The position numbers and the translations under genes are program-made. Below the pieces are notes generated by a model. The model made no database searches. It saw only the letters and a program-made list of their open reading frames with translations, and had not been told where the DNA came from. From positions 69,501 to 133,500 of the forward strand of contig NZ_FQZA01000002.1 in the NCBI RefSeq assembly GCF_900141995.1: a stretch of DNA of 64,000 bases. The letters are read 5' to 3'. Source of the stretch: Palleronia salina (lineage in GTDB: Bacteria; Pseudomonadota; Alphaproteobacteria; Rhodobacterales; Rhodobacteraceae). How positions within the stretch are numbered: position 1 is the stretch's first letter; every line of letters begins with the position of its first letter. Shown one piece after another: positions 34,320-46,247 of this stretch.

Positions 34320-35117
34320 TCAGGCGGTCTTCAAATCGACACCCGGGGCGTAGGCGATGAAGAACGGGTTCGCGAAGTCGGCCTTGCCGTACCCCAGGTC
34401 CCGGTGATCGTCGAACCGCACCACGCGCCCGCCGGCCCCGATCAGGACGGCATGTCCGGCGGCGGTATCCCATTCCATCGTGCGTCCGAGACGGGGATAG
34501 AAGTCCGCCTCGCCCGTGGCGACCAGGCAGAACTTGAGCGACGATCCGGCGCTCTTGCTGTCGGCAGTGGCGTACTTGCCGATGTAGTCGTCGGTCGCCT
34601 GGTCCCGGTGCGATTTCGACGCGACGACCCGCAACGCGGCGTTGTCCGGTTGCGAGACCGAGATCGGGGCAAGGTCCCCGACCGTGTCGGGGTCGAGCGC
34701 GCCGTCTTCCTCGACCGCCCGGCCGTCCGGCAGGGTCAGGAACATCCGCTTCTTCGCCGGGGCGTAGACCACGCCCCGCACCGGCGTGCCGTCTTCGACG
34801 TATGCGATGTTCACCGTGAAATCGCCGCGGCGCTTCACGAATTCCTTGGTCCCGTCCAGCGGGTCGACGATCAGGAAAGTGGAAACATCCTGACCGTGCG
34901 AGGCCGATTGTTCCTCGGTCACAAGCGGCACATCGGGAAAGGCGACTCGCAGGCCGGCCGAGATCAGGTCATCGGCGGCCCGGTCGGCGGCGGTCACGGG
35001 GCTGTCGTCATCCTTGCGGTCGACATCGAAATCGTCGCGGTCGTAGATCTCCATGATCACGTCGCCCGCCTGCAGGGCCAGCCGCCGCATGACGGTGAAA
35101 AGCGTGTCGTAATCCAA
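34320..35117 (-). CDS. cysQ: 3'(2'),5'-bisphosphate nucleotidase
   Basis: 265 residues of the inositol-monophosphatase-like family: VTEEQSASHG, metal site IVDPLDGTKEFVKRRGDFTV and C-terminal MEWDTAAGHAVLIGAGG. CysQ hydrolyses PAP, the inhibitory by-product of sulfotransferases and of sulfate assimilation. Its place upstream of a cluster ending in a sulfotransferase fits PAP recycling. It diverges from the ABC permease gene over 137 bases; the AT-rich stretch near 35174-35200 is a probable promoter region. Confidence 0.95.
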   Translation of the reverse strand: MDYDTLFTVMRRLALQAGDVIMEIYDRDDFDVDRKDDDSPVTAADRAADDLISAGLRVAFPDVPLVTEEQSASHGQDVSTFLIVDPLDGTKEFVKRRGDFTVNIAYVEDGTPVRGVVYAPAKKRMFLTLPDGRAVEEDGALDPDTVGDLAPISVSQPDNAALRVVASKSHRDQATDDYIGKYATADSKSAGSSLKFCLVATGEADFYPRLGRTMEWDTAAGHAVLIGAGGRVVRFDDHRDLGYGKADFANPFFIAYAPGVDLKTA

Positions 35118-35254
35118 ATCCCAGCCCTCTGTCGCCTTATTGATCGCGCTCGCGACCGACCTTATGATCCAACGTCAAGAAAACAACAACATTCCTCTTT
35201 ATAGGTTCGCAGGCGCGCTGTCCCGGCGCGACGGCACAGGCGGAACGGAACCCG

Positions 35255-36076
35255 ATGTTCAAGCAGGACGCGACGGAAACCCGGCTCAAGTCGGCCACCA
35301 CGGTGGCCGAGCTGATCTATCACATGACCGTCCAGTCGGTGCGCAAGACCCACGCCAATGCGCTCATGGCGATCGGGCTGAACATCCTGCAGACGGTCAT
35401 CTTCGTGATGGCCTTCTACCTGCTGTTCGTGGTGCTGGGGATGCGCAGCGCGGCCATCCGCGGCGATTTCCTGCTGTATATCATGACGGGCATCTTCCTT
35501 TACATGGTCAACACCCGCACCGTGACGGCCGTGGTGGGGTCTGAAGGTCCGTCCTCGCCAATGATGAAGCACCGGCCCATGACAACGGCCGTCGCCATCG
35601 GCGCGGCCGCGCTGGGGTCGCTCTATACCCAGGTGCTGTCGATGATGGTGGTTCTCTACGTCTACCACGTGGGCTGGGGCCCCATCAGCATCCATTACTG
35701 GCCCGGCGCGTTCGGCATGGTGATCCTGGCCTGGTTCTACGGCGTCGCGGTAGGGATCATCCTGCTGGCGATCAAGCCGTGGTTCCCGCAGTTCGCGGCC
35801 ACCACGGCCACGATCTATACCCGGGTGAACATGATCGCCTCGGGCAAGATGTTCGTCGCCAACTCGCTGCCCGGCTACATGCTGGTCTGGTTCGACTGGA
35901 ATCCGCTGTTCCACACCATCGACCAGGCGCGGGGATTCACCTTCGTGAACTACTTCCCCCATTTCTCGGACTGGCACTACGCGCTCTGGACCACTTGCGT
36001 GCTGCTGCTTCTGGGCATGATGGGCGAGTTCTACACCCGCCGGCACGCCTCGCTCAGCTGGGAGGCGCGGCGCTGA
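35255..36076 (+). CDS. Capsule-polysaccharide-export-type ABC transporter permease (KpsM-like), no ATPase nearby
   Basis: 273 residues with about six transmembrane helices (ILQTVIFVMAFYLLFVVLGM; FLLYIMTGIFLYMVNT; AWFYGVAVGIILLAIKPWFP; a last one at CVLLLLGMMGEFY). The C-terminal PLFHTIDQARGFTFVNYFPH stretch is typical of ABC-2 permeases for polysaccharide export. The usual KpsT-like ATPase, KpsE and KpsD partners are not in the window, so it must pair with genes elsewhere. Start ATG lacks a strong Shine-Dalgarno. Its end overlaps the convergent alkB-like gene by 23 bases. Confidence 0.85.
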   Translation: MFKQDATETRLKSATTVAELIYHMTVQSVRKTHANALMAIGLNILQTVIFVMAFYLLFVVLGMRSAAIRGDFLLYIMTGIFLYMVNTRTVTAVVGSEGPSSPMMKHRPMTTAVAIGAAALGSLYTQVLSMMVVLYVYHVGWGPISIHYWPGAFGMVILAWFYGVAVGIILLAIKPWFPQFAATTATIYTRVNMIASGKMFVANSLPGYMLVWFDWNPLFHTIDQARGFTFVNYFPHFSDWHYALWTTCVLLLLGMMGEFYTRRHASLSWEARR

Positions 36077-36668
36077 CACCCGCCACGCGCAGGGTGACGT
36101 TGATCCGGCCCCCCTGCGGCAACAGGCTGCTCGATCCGAACCGAGTCCGGTCGATTCCGTGATAGGCCAGCCGCGCGTCGCCGCCGATCACCGCCACGTC
36201 CCCCGAGGACAGCCAGACCGATTTCGTCCGCCCCCCGCGTTCGGTCCCGCCCACGCGGAACAGCGCGTCGTCACCGAGCGAAAGCGACAGCACCGGGAAG
36301 TCGAACGACGCCTCGTCCCGGTCCTGGTGCAGCCCCATGCGCGCGCCTTCGCCGTAGAAGTTGATGAGGCAGGTGTCGGGGGGCGTCGCGCAATCCGCCA
36401 GCCGGTCCCACAGCGCCAGCAGGCGGTCGGGGATCGGCGGCCATGCCACGCCGGACGGGTGCGCGGGCTCGTAGCGATAGCCGCGCCGGTCGCTGACCCA
36501 GCCCAGCGCCCCGGCCGAGGTCATCCGCACGCTCATCTTCCGGCCGCGGGACGTTTCGGGATGGAACAGCGGTGCGGCGGAAACCACATCGCGCAGGTCC
36601 GCGACCAGCGCCTCCTGCGCGGCGTGGTCCAGCGCGCCGGGATGGATCGTGACCCCGTTCAGATCCAT
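36054..36668 (-). CDS. alkB: AlkB-type 2-oxoglutarate/Fe(II)-dependent dioxygenase
   Basis: 204 residues with the jelly-roll metal site GLHQDRDE (His-x-Asp), the distal YHGIDR histidine and the 2-oxoglutarate-binding RINVTLR. AlkB enzymes remove N1-methyladenine and N3-methylcytosine from DNA/RNA by oxidative demethylation. INFYGEGARMGLHQD is characteristic. It converges on the ABC permease and diverges from dnaK. Confidence 0.93.
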   Translation of the reverse strand: MDLNGVTIHPGALDHAAQEALVADLRDVVSAAPLFHPETSRGRKMSVRMTSAGALGWVSDRRGYRYEPAHPSGVAWPPIPDRLLALWDRLADCATPPDTCLINFYGEGARMGLHQDRDEASFDFPVLSLSLGDDALFRVGGTERGGRTKSVWLSSGDVAVIGGDARLAYHGIDRTRFGSSSLLPQGGRINVTLRVAGVSAAPPS

Positions 36669-36735
36669 TCCGCGGCGCCCCGTTCACACACCCGAAAAAG
36701 CTTCACGTTTCTGTGCATTCGCGTCCCCCACATCG

Positions 36736-36764
36736 CTTGCAGCCCCCAGAGGCCATTCCTATAT
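36736..36764 (+). promoter_or_regulatory. RpoH (sigma-32)-type promoter of dnaK
   Basis: CTTGC (from 36736), 18 bases after CTTG, then CCTATAT (36758-36764), close to the alphaproteobacterial heat-shock consensus CTTG-N17/18-CYTATNT. It lies about 112 bases before the dnaK ATG. Confidence 0.78.
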
Positions 36765-36875
36765 AGCCGTTCAACGCCGTCCCGCGGGCGCTAAACCGGG
36801 AAAATTGGGATCGTCGGTCGGGTGCCGCACCGGGCCAGACCGCACATACATCGCCTAACGAAGAGGACCAGACAT

Positions 36876-38789
36876 ATGGCCAAAGTCATCGGCATCGACC
36901 TTGGGACCACCAACAGCTGCGTCGCCATCATGGATGGCAGCCAGCCGCGCGTCATCGAAAACTCGGAAGGTGCGCGCACGACGCCCTCGATCGTCGCCTT
37001 CACCGAAGAAGAGCGGCTCGTCGGCCAGTCGGCCAAGCGCCAGGCCGTCACCAACTCGGAAAACACCATCTTCGCCGTCAAGCGCCTGATCGGCCGCCGG
37101 TTCGCCGACGAAGGCCTGGCGAAGGACAAGAAGAACCTGCCCTACACCATCGTCGACGGTGGCCAGGGCGACGCGTGGGTCCAGGCCCGCGACGAGAAAT
37201 ACAGCCCGTCGCAGATCTCGGCCTTCATCCTGCAGAAGATGAAGGAAACGGCCGAGTCGTATCTGGGCGAGGAAGTGACCCAGGCGGTCATCACCGTCCC
37301 GGCCTATTTCAACGACCAGCAGCGTCAGGCCACCAAGGACGCCGGCAAGATCGCGGGCCTCGAAGTCCTGCGCATCATCAACGAGCCGACGGCCGCCGCG
37401 CTGGCCTATGGCCTCGACAAGAAGGAATCGAAGACCATCGCCGTGTATGACCTTGGCGGCGGCACCTTCGACATCACCATCCTGGAAATCGACGACGGCC
37501 TGTTCGAGGTGAAGTCGACCAACGGTGACACCTTCCTCGGCGGTGAAGACTTCGACATGGCGATCGTCGATTACCTGGCCGACGAGTTCAAGAAAGAGCA
37601 CGGCTCGGACCTGCGGAACGACAAGATGGCGCTGCAGCGCCTGAAGGAAGCCGCCGAGAAGGCCAAGATCGAGCTGTCGAGCTCCAGCCAGACCGAGATC
37701 AACCAGCCCTTCATCACCATGGGCTCGAACGGTCAGCCGCTGCACATGGTCATGAAACTGACCCGCGCCAAGCTGGAAAGCCTGGTGGGCGACCTGATCA
37801 AGCGCTCGATCAAGCCCTGCAAGGACGCGATCAAGGATGCCGGCCTGTCGGTGAACGAGATCGACGAGGTCGTGATGGTCGGCGGCATGACCCGCATGCC
37901 GCGCGTGGTGGAAGAAGTGACCAAGTTCTTCGGGAAAGAGCCCCACAAGGGCGTGAACCCCGACGAGGTCGTCGCGCTGGGCGCCGCCATCCAGGCCGGT
38001 GTGCTTCAGGGTGACGTGAAGGACGTGGTCCTGCTGGACGTGACCCCGCTGTCGCTGGGCATCGAGACGCTGGGCGGCGTGTTCACCCGGCTGATCGACC
38101 GCAACACCACGATCCCCACGAAGAAGAGCCAGATCTTCTCGACCGCCGAGGACAACCAGAACGCGGTGACGATCCGGGTCTTCCAGGGCGAGCGTGAGAT
38201 GGCGGCGGACAACAAGATGCTCGGCCAGTTCAACCTGGAAGACATCCCGCCCGCGCCGCGCGGCCTGCCCCAGATCGAGGTGACGTTCGACATCGACGCC
38301 AACGGCATCGTGTCGGTCAGCGCGAAGGACAAGGGCACCGGCAAGGAGCAGAACATCACCATCCAGGCGTCGGGTGGCCTGTCGGACGACGAGATCGAGA
38401 AAATGGTCCGCGATGCCGAGGAGAACGCCGAGGCCGACAAGGGCCGCAAGGAGCTGGTCGAGGCCAAGAACCAGGCCGAAAGCCTGATCCACTCGACCGA
38501 GAAGTCGCTGGAAGAGCACAAGGACAAGGTCGACCCGACAACCGTCGAGGCCATCGAACTGGCCATCTCGAACCTGCAGGAGCAGCTCGAGACCGACGAT
38601 GCGGGCAAGATCAAGTCCGGCATCCAGAACGTGACCGAAGCGTCCATGAAGCTGGGTGAGGCCATCTACAAGGCCGAGCAGGAAAAGGCCGATGGTGGCG
38701 ACGATGACGCCGAAGGCCCGTCGGACGCGGATGACGACGTGGTCGACGCCGACTTCGAAGACCTGGACGACGACAAGCGGGCCTCCTGA
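36876..38789 (+). CDS. dnaK: Molecular chaperone DnaK (Hsp70)
   Basis: 637 residues, full length. ATPase phosphate loop [14 protein letters not shown] at the start, [14 protein letters not shown] in the middle, VGGMTRMP near 340 and the linker/substrate domain start [17 protein letters not shown] near 390. The acidic C-terminal tail ([18 protein letters not shown]) is the GrpE/DnaJ interaction end. GAAGAGGACC precedes the ATG. A heat-shock promoter is visible upstream, and dnaJ follows after 72 bases. Confidence 0.99.
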   Translation: MAKVIGIDLGTTNSCVAIMDGSQPRVIENSEGARTTPSIVAFTEEERLVGQSAKRQAVTNSENTIFAVKRLIGRRFADEGLAKDKKNLPYTIVDGGQGDAWVQARDEKYSPSQISAFILQKMKETAESYLGEEVTQAVITVPAYFNDQQRQATKDAGKIAGLEVLRIINEPTAAALAYGLDKKESKTIAVYDLGGGTFDITILEIDDGLFEVKSTNGDTFLGGEDFDMAIVDYLADEFKKEHGSDLRNDKMALQRLKEAAEKAKIELSSSSQTEINQPFITMGSNGQPLHMVMKLTRAKLESLVGDLIKRSIKPCKDAIKDAGLSVNEIDEVVMVGGMTRMPRVVEEVTKFFGKEPHKGVNPDEVVALGAAIQAGVLQGDVKDVVLLDVTPLSLGIETLGGVFTRLIDRNTTIPTKKSQIFSTAEDNQNAVTIRVFQGEREMAADNKMLGQFNLEDIPPAPRGLPQIEVTFDIDANGIVSVSAKDKGTGKEQNITIQASGGLSDDEIEKMVRDAEENAEADKGRKELVEAKNQAESLIHSTEKSLEEHKDKVDPTTVEAIELAISNLQEQLETDDAGKIKSGIQNVTEASMKLGEAIYKAEQEKADGGDDDAEGPSDADDDVVDADFEDLDDDKRAS

Positions 38790-38809
38790 TCGCCCCGTCG
38801 CACTAATCG

Positions 38810-38842
38810 AAGGGTCGGCCTGAGCCATCGGGCCGGCCCTTT
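38810..38842 (+). terminator. Hairpin between dnaK and dnaJ
   Basis: Arms 38810-38820 and 38831-38841 pair over 11 positions (one G-U), 10-base loop, followed only by TTT-A. The short U tract suggests partial termination or mRNA end protection that would make dnaK more abundant than dnaJ. Confidence 0.6.
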
Positions 38843-38861
38843 ACCGTGAAGGATCATTCCT

Positions 38862-40010
38862 ATGGCAAAACGCGATTTCTACGAGGTTCTGGGCGTCTCC
38901 AAGGGCGCCTCGGCCGATGAGATCAAGAAAGCCTATCGCCAGAAGGCCAAGGAACTGCACCCCGACCGCAATGCCGACAACCCCAAGGCCGAGGCCCAGT
39001 TCAAGGAAGCGAACGAGGCCTACGAGGTCTTGAAGGACGCCGAGAAGAAGGCGGCCTACGACCGCTACGGTCACGCCGCCTTCGAAGGCGGCATGGGCGG
39101 TGGCGGCGGCGCGCGTCGTCCCGGCGCCGGAGGCCAGGGCGACTTCGCCAGCGCGTTTTCCGACGTGTTCGACGACCTGTTCGGCGACATCATGGGCGGA
39201 CAGCGCCGCGGCGGCCAACGCGCCACGCGCGGCAGCGACCTGCGGTACAACCTGAAGGTCACGCTGGAAGAGGCGCACCAGGGCCTGCAGAAGACCATCA
39301 CCGTGCCGACCTCGGTGCCCTGCGACACCTGCTCGGGATCGGGCGCCGAAGGCGGGGCCGAACCGACGACCTGCCCCACCTGTTCGGGCATGGGCAAGGT
39401 CCGGGCGCAGCAGGGCTTCTTCACCGTCGAACGCACCTGCCCGACCTGTTCGGGTGCGGGCCAGATCGTCAAGAACCCCTGCAAATCCTGCGGCGGCGCC
39501 GGCCGGGTCGAGAAGGACCGCGCGCTGAGCGTCAACATCCCCGCGGGCGTCGAGACCGGAACCCGCATCCGCCTGGGCGGCGAGGGCGAGGCCGGCTTGC
39601 GCGGCGGACCGTCGGGCGACCTATACATCTTCATCGATGTGACGCCCCACCCGCTATTCCAGCGCGAGGCCGAGAACCTGTATTGCCGCGTGCCGGTGAG
39701 CATGACCGACGCGGCGCTGGGCGGAGATATCGAGGTGCCCACGATCGATGGCGGCCGCAGCCGCGTGAAGATCCCCGCGGGCAGCCAGTCGGGCAAGCAG
39801 ATGCGCCTGCGCGGCAAGGGCATGCCCCACCTGCGCGGCGGCGGCGCGGGCGACATGTATATCGAGCTCGCGGTCGAAACGCCGGTGAACCTGACCTCGA
39901 AGCAGAAAGAGCTCCTGCGCGAGTTCGACAAGCTGTCCGAGGACAACAACCCGGAAAGCTCGGGCTTCTTCAAGAAGGTGAAAACCTTCTGGGACGGCCT
40001 GAACCAGTAA
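38862..40010 (+). CDS. dnaJ: Co-chaperone DnaJ (Hsp40)
   Basis: 382 residues: J domain with the HPD tripeptide ([16 protein letters not shown]), a Gly-rich linker ([16 protein letters not shown]), four zinc-binding repeats ([32 protein letters not shown]) and the C-terminal substrate domains. All eight zinc cysteines are intact. Downstream terminator at 40014. Confidence 0.99.
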   Translation: MAKRDFYEVLGVSKGASADEIKKAYRQKAKELHPDRNADNPKAEAQFKEANEAYEVLKDAEKKAAYDRYGHAAFEGGMGGGGGARRPGAGGQGDFASAFSDVFDDLFGDIMGGQRRGGQRATRGSDLRYNLKVTLEEAHQGLQKTITVPTSVPCDTCSGSGAEGGAEPTTCPTCSGMGKVRAQQGFFTVERTCPTCSGAGQIVKNPCKSCGGAGRVEKDRALSVNIPAGVETGTRIRLGGEGEAGLRGGPSGDLYIFIDVTPHPLFQREAENLYCRVPVSMTDAALGGDIEVPTIDGGRSRVKIPAGSQSGKQMRLRGKGMPHLRGGGAGDMYIELAVETPVNLTSKQKELLREFDKLSEDNNPESSGFFKKVKTFWDGLNQ

Positions 40011-40013
40011 GAC

Positions 40014-40042
40014 AAAGCCCCGGCCATCGCGCCGGGGCTTTT
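40014..40042 (+). terminator. Rho-independent terminator after dnaJ
   Basis: Perfect 11-bp stem with core AGCCCCGGC (arms 40014-40024 and 40031-40041), 6-base loop, run of four T. Confidence 0.92.
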
Positions 40043-40120
40043 CGCTTGGTGGACCCGGTGGCGTGCACCGGCCCGCCCCCGCTTAACCTGGCTTTAACCA
40101 TGCTCGGGCAAGCATCGGGC

Positions 40121-40879
40121 ATGGCGCATGACAGGATCTCTTCCTCCGACCTGCCGCTCTTCGGTCTTGCCGAGGCACAGGCGCCGCCCGCGCGCGGCGA
40201 CAAGCTGCCGTCCTACCTGCGCGACCACCGGGCCCGGCTGCGCGAGCGGTTCATGGAAGGCGGCGGCGCGCCCATGCCGGATTACGAGCTGCTGGAATTG
40301 CTGCTGTTCCGCGCCATCCCGCGCCGCGATGTCAAACCGCTCGCCCGCACGCTGATCGACACCTTCGGCGACCTGGGCTGCGTCCTGGCGGCCAGCCCCG
40401 CGCAGCTGAAGAAGATCGAGGGTCTGGGCCCCGCCGTTCTGGTCGAGCTGAAACTGGCCGAGGCGATCGCCCACCGCATCGCCCGCGCCCGCGTGATCGG
40501 GCGGCCGGTGGTCAGTTCATGGCAGGCGCTTCTGGATTACTGCCACACCACCATGACCAACCGCGCGACCGAGCAGTTCCGCATAATGTTCCTGGACACG
40601 AAGAACGCCGTCATCGCCGACGAGGAACAGGCGCGCGGCACCGTCGACCATGTGCCCGTCTACCCGCGCGAGGTCGTCAAACGCGCGCTGGAGCTCGACG
40701 CCAAATCGCTGATCCTGGTGCACAACCACCCCTCGGGCGATCCCACGCCCAGCCAGGCCGATATCGCCATGACCGACCAGATCGACCGCGCCTGCCAGGC
40801 GCTGGGCCTGACGCTGCACGACCATCTGATTATCGGTAAATCGAACGAACTCAGCTTCCGGGCACAGGGCTACCTCTAG
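40121..40879 (+). CDS. radC: RadC/JAB-domain protein
   Basis: 252 residues. An N-terminal helix-hairpin-helix region (LKKIEGLGPAVLVELKLAEA) is followed by an MPN/JAB domain whose metal motif HNHPSGDPTPSQAD is complete. The name RadC survives historically; a role in DNA repair is not supported for the family and the substrate is unknown. No clear Shine-Dalgarno precedes the ATG, and an in-frame ATG 21 bases earlier (40100) is an alternative. Confidence 0.93.
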   Translation: MAHDRISSSDLPLFGLAEAQAPPARGDKLPSYLRDHRARLRERFMEGGGAPMPDYELLELLLFRAIPRRDVKPLARTLIDTFGDLGCVLAASPAQLKKIEGLGPAVLVELKLAEAIAHRIARARVIGRPVVSSWQALLDYCHTTMTNRATEQFRIMFLDTKNAVIADEEQARGTVDHVPVYPREVVKRALELDAKSLILVHNHPSGDPTPSQADIAMTDQIDRACQALGLTLHDHLIIGKSNELSFRAQGYL

Positions 40880-40883
40880 CGGC

Positions 40884-42437
40884 CTAGTCCAGCCAGACCT
40901 CGACCCTGCGGTTCACGCCCCGACCCCATTCCACATCGTCACAGGCCATGGGAAGGGCTTCGCCGAAGCCGGCCACGTCCAGCGTGATGCGGCTCGGGTC
41001 CATGGTGCGGGCAGCGGTCCGCACGGCATCGCGCACCACCTCGGCCCGATCGCGCGACAGGCGGCGGTTCGCGACGGCATCACCGGTGCCGTCGGAAAAT
41101 CCGGCGAAGGTCAGCCGGCGGTCATCGAATAGGCCGCGCTCCAGGGCCTCGGCCAACAGCGCGACGTTCGACCGGCTCTGCGCATCCAGCAGGGTCGAGC
41201 CCCCTTCGAAGCGAAACGAGATCGTCAGGCGCGACCGCCCTTCCAGCGTCGCGATCATGTCCTTCAGGTCCGACAGCGACACCTCCGTCCCCGCATTGCG
41301 GATCGCGTTGGCGAGCCGCGCGCCCTGCGCATCCAATGACACCGCCTGCGGGAACTGGTCGACGAACCCCGCCCGCGCGATCACCGCCTGGGCCGCGGGC
41401 GAATTGGCGTAGGCCAGGAAATCGCGCGCCAGGCGCGGTAGACGCCGCGCGGGCGTGTACAGGAAAATCGGCGTGGTCAGCGGATAATCCTCGGACTTCA
41501 GGGCCATGGCATTGGCCGCGCTGAGCCGCCCACAAGGCCCGCGCAGATCGACCGGCTGCGCGTTGCCGATATCCGAGAAGGCCACCAGTCCCAGCGCCAA
41601 GGGATCGTCCGAGACCTCGGAGACCAGTGTCCCATCGTCGTCATGCACAACCGTTCCGTCAGGCAGCGCGACGCTCTCCCGCCGAAGGACGCGCCGCATG
41701 AAGGACTGGAAAAGGCCGGTCGACGGGCGGGTGATGTGCAGGACGATCGGGCCCGGCTCCTGCCCCAGCTCGGCCCAGTCGGTGAGCCGACCCGTCACGA
41801 TGCCGCGCAGATCCTCGAGCGTGATGTCGGGCAGCGGATTCTCGACCGCGACCACCGGAACGATCGCGTCCAGCGCCAGGATGCGGGACCGTCCAGGATC
41901 GGTCAGCGTGCCGCGGCCCGCCTGCCGCGCCAGGACGGCCTCGTCGCGGCTGACCGCGCGGCGCGAAATCACCAGGTCGGCCTCGTCGGCGATAAGGTCG
42001 GCGAACCCCTCGTCCGACGAATTGAGATTGAAGATGAACTCGCCCGACGGATCGTCGGACCTACGTTCCGAGAGCAGGTATGTCAGGCCACCATCGCCCT
42101 GGTCCTCGCGCGCCACGTCATAGCCGTTCCGGACCGCAAAGGTCTCCAGCAGGATCGGCAGCAGCGTGGTCCCCACGCTCGCGCTGCCCGAAATGCGAAG
42201 CCGGGCTACGAAGTTCAGAAGATCGGGGCAGCCCGGACCGTCGCAGGTGACGCCGGATCCATCCAGCGTGAGTTCGCCATACTCGGTATCGACGCGGTAG
42301 AATTCACCGTCGAAGCCCAGCAGCGTGCCGTCGATGGACAGGCTGCCGTCCCGGGCGCTGAGCGTGACGTCATCGGCGCGCGCCGGCGCGGTGACGATCG
42401 CCAGGATGGCCAGCATCCAGGCGCACGCGAATATCAA
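40884..42437 (-). CDS. Phosphate-binding-like periplasmic domain fused to an OmpA domain
   Basis: 517 residues from a TTG preceded by GGAGG at 9 bases; an ATG 21 bases later (42416) is the alternative. The N-terminus is a signal peptide ending TAPARA. A short beta domain (GTLLGFDGEFYRVDTEYGEL) comes next. A PstS-type substrate-binding region follows (residues ~80-375; GSASVGTTLLPILLETFA, VVAVENPLPDITLEDLRGIV, YPLTTPIFLYTPAR). The C-terminal ~120 residues are an OmpA-like peptidoglycan-binding domain (FAGFSDGTGDAVANRRLSRD; GVNRRVEVWLD). The fusion would tether a solute-binding module to the cell wall. No transporter genes are adjacent. Confidence 0.87.
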   Translation of the reverse strand: MIFACAWMLAILAIVTAPARADDVTLSARDGSLSIDGTLLGFDGEFYRVDTEYGELTLDGSGVTCDGPGCPDLLNFVARLRISGSASVGTTLLPILLETFAVRNGYDVAREDQGDGGLTYLLSERRSDDPSGEFIFNLNSSDEGFADLIADEADLVISRRAVSRDEAVLARQAGRGTLTDPGRSRILALDAIVPVVAVENPLPDITLEDLRGIVTGRLTDWAELGQEPGPIVLHITRPSTGLFQSFMRRVLRRESVALPDGTVVHDDDGTLVSEVSDDPLALGLVAFSDIGNAQPVDLRGPCGRLSAANAMALKSEDYPLTTPIFLYTPARRLPRLARDFLAYANSPAAQAVIARAGFVDQFPQAVSLDAQGARLANAIRNAGTEVSLSDLKDMIATLEGRSRLTISFRFEGGSTLLDAQSRSNVALLAEALERGLFDDRRLTFAGFSDGTGDAVANRRLSRDRAEVVRDAVRTAARTMDPSRITLDVAGFGEALPMACDDVEWGRGVNRRVEVWLD

Positions 42438-42538
42438 AGGCGGCGGCCTCCGATCTCGTGGGCTGGCGCGCGACGTGTGGTCGGCCGCGCCGGTGGCCCT
42501 GCTGAATGATGCAGGCGAACCCGGTGCGGCGCCGGGGG

Positions 42539-45241
<2,703 letters not shown>

Positions 45242-45410
45242 TGTCTCTCCTGACGGCATCGTGTGTGGGGGACATGCTTGCCCGCATCCGGGCGGGCGCA
45301 TAATTAGGGCGTCAAGCCGGCCCCCTTTTCAAGCTGTTAGCGATGTAAGGGGCGCCTATCACAGTGTCAACGCCGGGGCCCGCTGGACCCTTGCCACGAA
45401 GGACGAAAGC

Positions 45411-46244
45411 ATGAATCGACTGATCCCCATCGCCACCGCCTGCACCCTTGCCATGGGCGCCGCCCTGCCGTCCCACGCGCAGGAGGCCGATACCGTCGTC
45501 GCCACGGTGGGCGACACGGCGATCACGCTGGGTCACGTGGCGGCCTACCGCGCGTCGCTGGGCGAGCAGGTGAACCAGATGCCCGCGCAGCAACTTTATG
45601 ACGCGGTGCTGGATCAGCTGATCTCCATGGCCGTCCTGGCCGACGGCCGCGAGGTCGGCGAGGTCGAGCAGATCTTCATCGACAACGAGCGCCGGTCGCA
45701 GCTGGCCCGGGCCGCCGTGCTGGACCTGCAGGAGCAGCCCGTCGAGGATGCCGAGGTGCAGGCCGCCTACGAAGAGATGTTCGGCGATTTCGAGTCGAGC
45801 CCCGAATTCAACGCCTCGCACATCCTGGTCGAGACCGAGGAAGAGGCCGCCGACCTGATCGCGCAACTGGAAGACGGCGCCGATTTCGCCACCCTGGCCC
45901 GCGAAAATTCCACCGGCCCGTCTGGACCTTCGGGGGGCGAGCTGGGCTGGTTCGGCCCGGGCCAGATGGTGCCGGCCTTCGACCAGGCCGTGCAGGAGAT
46001 GGACGTGAACGCCATCGCCGGCCCGGTTCAGACCCAGTTCGGCTGGCACGTGATCAAGCTGAACGACACGCGCCAGACCGAGGCGCCGTCGCTGGACGAG
46101 GTGCGCGACGAGCTGGCCCAGCAGGTCCTGAGCGAGCGCATCACGAACGAGATCGAGACGCGCCGCGAGGCCGCCGACATCACCATCGCCGAGGATGCCG
46201 TCGACCCGTCCGTCATCAACGACCCGTCGATCCTGGCGCGCTGA
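45411..46244 (+). CDS. Periplasmic PpiC-type peptidyl-prolyl isomerase
   Basis: 277 residues with a signal peptide (LAMGAALPSHAQ), a SurA-N-like helical region and a parvulin domain (NASHILVETEEEA, ELGWFGPGQMVPAFDQAV, VQTQFGWHVIKLND). Such parvulins help fold exported and outer-membrane proteins, and the neighbouring secA supplies their substrates. Three bases separate it from argJ. An upstream extension of the frame lies in the divergent secA and is rejected. Confidence 0.93.
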   Translation: MNRLIPIATACTLAMGAALPSHAQEADTVVATVGDTAITLGHVAAYRASLGEQVNQMPAQQLYDAVLDQLISMAVLADGREVGEVEQIFIDNERRSQLARAAVLDLQEQPVEDAEVQAAYEEMFGDFESSPEFNASHILVETEEEAADLIAQLEDGADFATLARENSTGPSGPSGGELGWFGPGQMVPAFDQAVQEMDVNAIAGPVQTQFGWHVIKLNDTRQTEAPSLDEVRDELAQQVLSERITNEIETRREAADITIAEDAVDPSVINDPSILAR

Positions 46245-46247
46245 TCC

